This document shows positions 62,978 through 64,000 of a stretch of 64,000 nt of DNA, in pieces. Below the pieces are notes generated by a model that made no database searches, was not told the origin of the DNA, and was given only the letters and a program-made list of their open reading frames with translations. The position numbers were made by a program, and so were the translations under genes. Origin of the DNA: Lacinutrix sp. Hel_I_90 (GTDB lineage: Bacteria; Bacteroidota; Bacteroidia; Flavobacteriales; Flavobacteriaceae). Location of the stretch: NCBI RefSeq assembly GCF_000934685.1, contig NZ_JYNQ01000001.1, positions 1,662,501-1,726,500 of the forward strand. Reading direction: 5' to 3'. Position 1 is the stretch's first letter, and each line of letters opens with the position of its first letter.

Positions 62978-62981
62978 ATTT

Positions 62982-63155
62982 TGTCTTGTCCTGAATTAGG
63001 GCTACAGGTTAACATTGCATTTATACTGTTAATTTACCCGCCTGCCAGACGGGTAGGTATACCCTATTTGGTATTTTAAAATCTAAAGATAAATGTAATC
63101 TTATTGCGTTGTATGAATTAATTGCATTTTCATTTGTTTTTTACCACAGTACTTT
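62982..63155. repeat. IS3-tail direct repeat, copy 1
   Basis: 174 bp starting TGTCTTGTCCTGAA and ending CCACAGTACTTT. It recurs at 63717-63889 in the same orientation with about 85% identity by eye. It contains the last codons of a transposase (minus strand) and a palindrome-like stretch CCCGCCTGCC / GACGGGTAGG. It begins 5 nt past the presumed third cassette core. Confidence 0.8.
63021..63122 (-). pseudogene. C-terminal remnant of an IS3-family transposase
   Basis: Minus-strand frame of 33 codons, INSYNAIRLHLSLDFKIPNR and on to a TAA at 63021-63023. The YN-IR-H-SL---PN-V pattern is the end of the IS3-family rve integrase domain. The rest of the transposase is missing, and a TAA lies just upstream in frame, so it is dead. 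It is the core of the 174-bp direct repeat. Confidence 0.7.
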
Positions 63156-63169
63156 GTTGGCGGTAGTTT

Positions 63170-63703
63170 TTATTTCCATTCCCAATCTAAATTTTCAGAA
63201 ATTGGAATATTCAATTCATTCCATTTCTTTTTAATTTGTTCCAAATTATCAATTCCATTTTTAGACACTACAAAGGAGGAACCGTTTGATAGTTTTATAA
63301 AAAAATTGTTTTGAGTTTCGTCAATTTGTTCAGTTTCCGATATTTTAGTTTTTCCTTCTCCAGTTTTGTCCTCTGTAATTAGATATTCAGCCGTAAATTC
63401 CATTGTTTGTTTTTCTCCAATATTCTTTGAGTAATTGTTCTTGACAATTTTTGAAAAGTGATTTCTTAATTTGGATTTATATAATTTATCGAAAAAGAAT
63501 AAAGTTAATATAACTGCGATTCCGAGTATGATTGCAAACTCAACATTGTTTCTGTTATACATATTCATTCCAATAAACAAAAACACACCAACGAGAATAT
63601 ATTTCGTCGTATTCATTAGTTTTCTCGTTTTCCTATTTTCAGATATCGAGAATAAATGGTAGTCTATAAAATCTTTTTCTTCTAATATGTATTCTAATTT
63701 CAT
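63170..63703 (-). CDS. YcxB-like membrane protein
   Basis: 177 residues. Two membrane helices (about 33-48 and 54-70, YILVGVFLFIGMNMY and VEFAIILGIAVILTLFFF) and a cytosolic beta-rich C-terminal half with the YcxB-like pattern: an ISETEQIDETQNNFFIKLSN strand pair and SFVVSKNGIDNLEQIKKKW. YcxB-family proteins have no known function; they are scattered accessory genes. The gene points against the cassette genes and is bracketed by the two IS3-tail repeats, its stop codon 14 nt from the first. Confidence 0.65.
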   Translation of the reverse strand: MKLEYILEEKDFIDYHLFSISENRKTRKLMNTTKYILVGVFLFIGMNMYNRNNVEFAIILGIAVILTLFFFDKLYKSKLRNHFSKIVKNNYSKNIGEKQTMEFTAEYLITEDKTGEGKTKISETEQIDETQNNFFIKLSNGSSFVVSKNGIDNLEQIKKKWNELNIPISENLDWEWK

Positions 63704-63716
63704 TGGTAGGTTTTAA

Positions 63717-63889
63717 TGTCTTGTCCTGAAATATGCCTACAGCTTAAAATTGAATTTATGCTGTTAATTTACCCGCCTGCCTGACGTGTAGGTATACCTT
63801 ATTTGGTGTTTTAAAATCTAAAGATAAATGTAATCTTATTTCGTTGTATGAATTAATGAATTTTTACTTGTTTTTTACCACAGTACTTT
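63717..63889. repeat. IS3-tail direct repeat, copy 2
   Basis: 173 bp, the same unit as at 62982-63155 with the same two end points. It lies between the start of the YcxB-like gene and the end of the last gene. Confidence 0.8.
63756..63857 (-). pseudogene. C-terminal remnant of an IS3-family transposase, second copy
   Basis: Frame of 33 codons, INSYNEIRLHLSLDFKTPNK to a TAA at 63756-63758, the same transposase end as at 63021 with several substitutions. It cannot be active. Confidence 0.7.
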
Positions 63890-63904
63890 TTTTTACAGCG
63901 TTTT

Positions 63905-64000
63905 TTAATATTCATTTTCCATTGTTTTGTCAATCCAATCTATGAAATTTTTCCAGTTATAATTTGGGTCAGATTCAATTCCATTAGAGTTATGGTCAAA
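63905..64000 (-). CDS. C-terminal end of a gene cut by the right window edge
   Basis: 31 codons read in from the edge (DHNSNGIESDPNYNWKNFID and on to ENEY) before TAA at 63905-63907. No family is recognised from this end. The stop lies 15 nt from the second IS3-tail repeat, the same relation that the YcxB-like gene has to the first. Confidence 0.55.
   Translation of the reverse strand, partial: FDHNSNGIESDPNYNWKNFIDWIDKTMENEY

Noticed and set aside
63030-63060. CCCGCCTGCC...GACGGGTAGG stretch as a separate palindromic repeat
   Set aside because: It lies inside the IS3-tail unit and is poorly kept in the second copy, so it is described as part of that unit.

Overview
The window looks like chromosomal DNA of a marine-type Flavobacteriaceae bacterium (Bacteroidota). 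The DNA is AT-rich. Promoters carry the Bacteroidota -7 box TAnnTTTG. The gene set is typical of the family: SprA (type IX secretion and gliding), a RemB-like protein, paired TonB proteins, a DUF5686 outer-membrane protein, a malic enzyme fused to a phosphotransacetylase domain, and a flavobacterial cytochrome oxidase assembly cluster. Genus cannot be fixed from this sequence. I saw no rRNA, tRNA or CRISPR array.

Layout. 1-8.3 kb: a gene end at the left edge, a gamma-carbonic-anhydrase-like protein, a LytS/LytTR-type two-component pair, a SIMPL-domain plus VWA-lipoprotein operon, a secreted S8 protease and TatA. 8.3-24.5 kb: core metabolism, with pyrophosphatase, a DUF5686 outer-membrane protein, PdhB, EtfBA, a bifunctional-nuclease-family protein, a nucleoside transporter, ThyA, a decayed gene, an M24-like protein, a CBM48 protein, a 2TM-DHFR fusion, a COG2509 flavoprotein, FabD and LspA. 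24.6-33 kb: amidohydrolase, sugar aminotransferase, Kdo transferase, an acidic small lipoprotein, a DUF255 thioredoxin-like protein, DUF1304, MscS and TsaB.

33-44.6 kb, all minus strand: a MacAB/TolC-like export operon (ATPase, two permeases, HlyD adaptor, TolC), preceded by the cytochrome c oxidase cluster (CyoE, two subunit III proteins, subunit IV, a Cys-less SCO-like protein, SCO, DUF420 and a small CxxC membrane protein). 44.7-60 kb, also minus: RemB-like, two TonB proteins, VanZ, GcvH, the 2423-residue SprA, RuvA and MaeB.

60.3-64 kb is a different, accessory world. Two genes (XAC2610-like; DMP19/YwqK/TonB_C-like) are each packaged as a cassette. A 5' core beginning GTT is followed by the gene, whose stop lies 5 nt before a ~140 bp imperfect-hairpin repeat. 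That repeat begins with the exact 10-nt reverse complement of the same cassette's own 5' core. This is the geometry of integron gene cassettes (attC), but the core sequence is not the classical one and no integrase is in view. A -7 promoter box ends on the G of the first GTT, like a cassette promoter. Beyond the second repeat are two ~174 bp direct repeats carrying the last ~33 codons of an IS3-family transposase, alternating with a YcxB-like gene and another gene cut by the window edge. This cassette array is the most promising undescribed system here.
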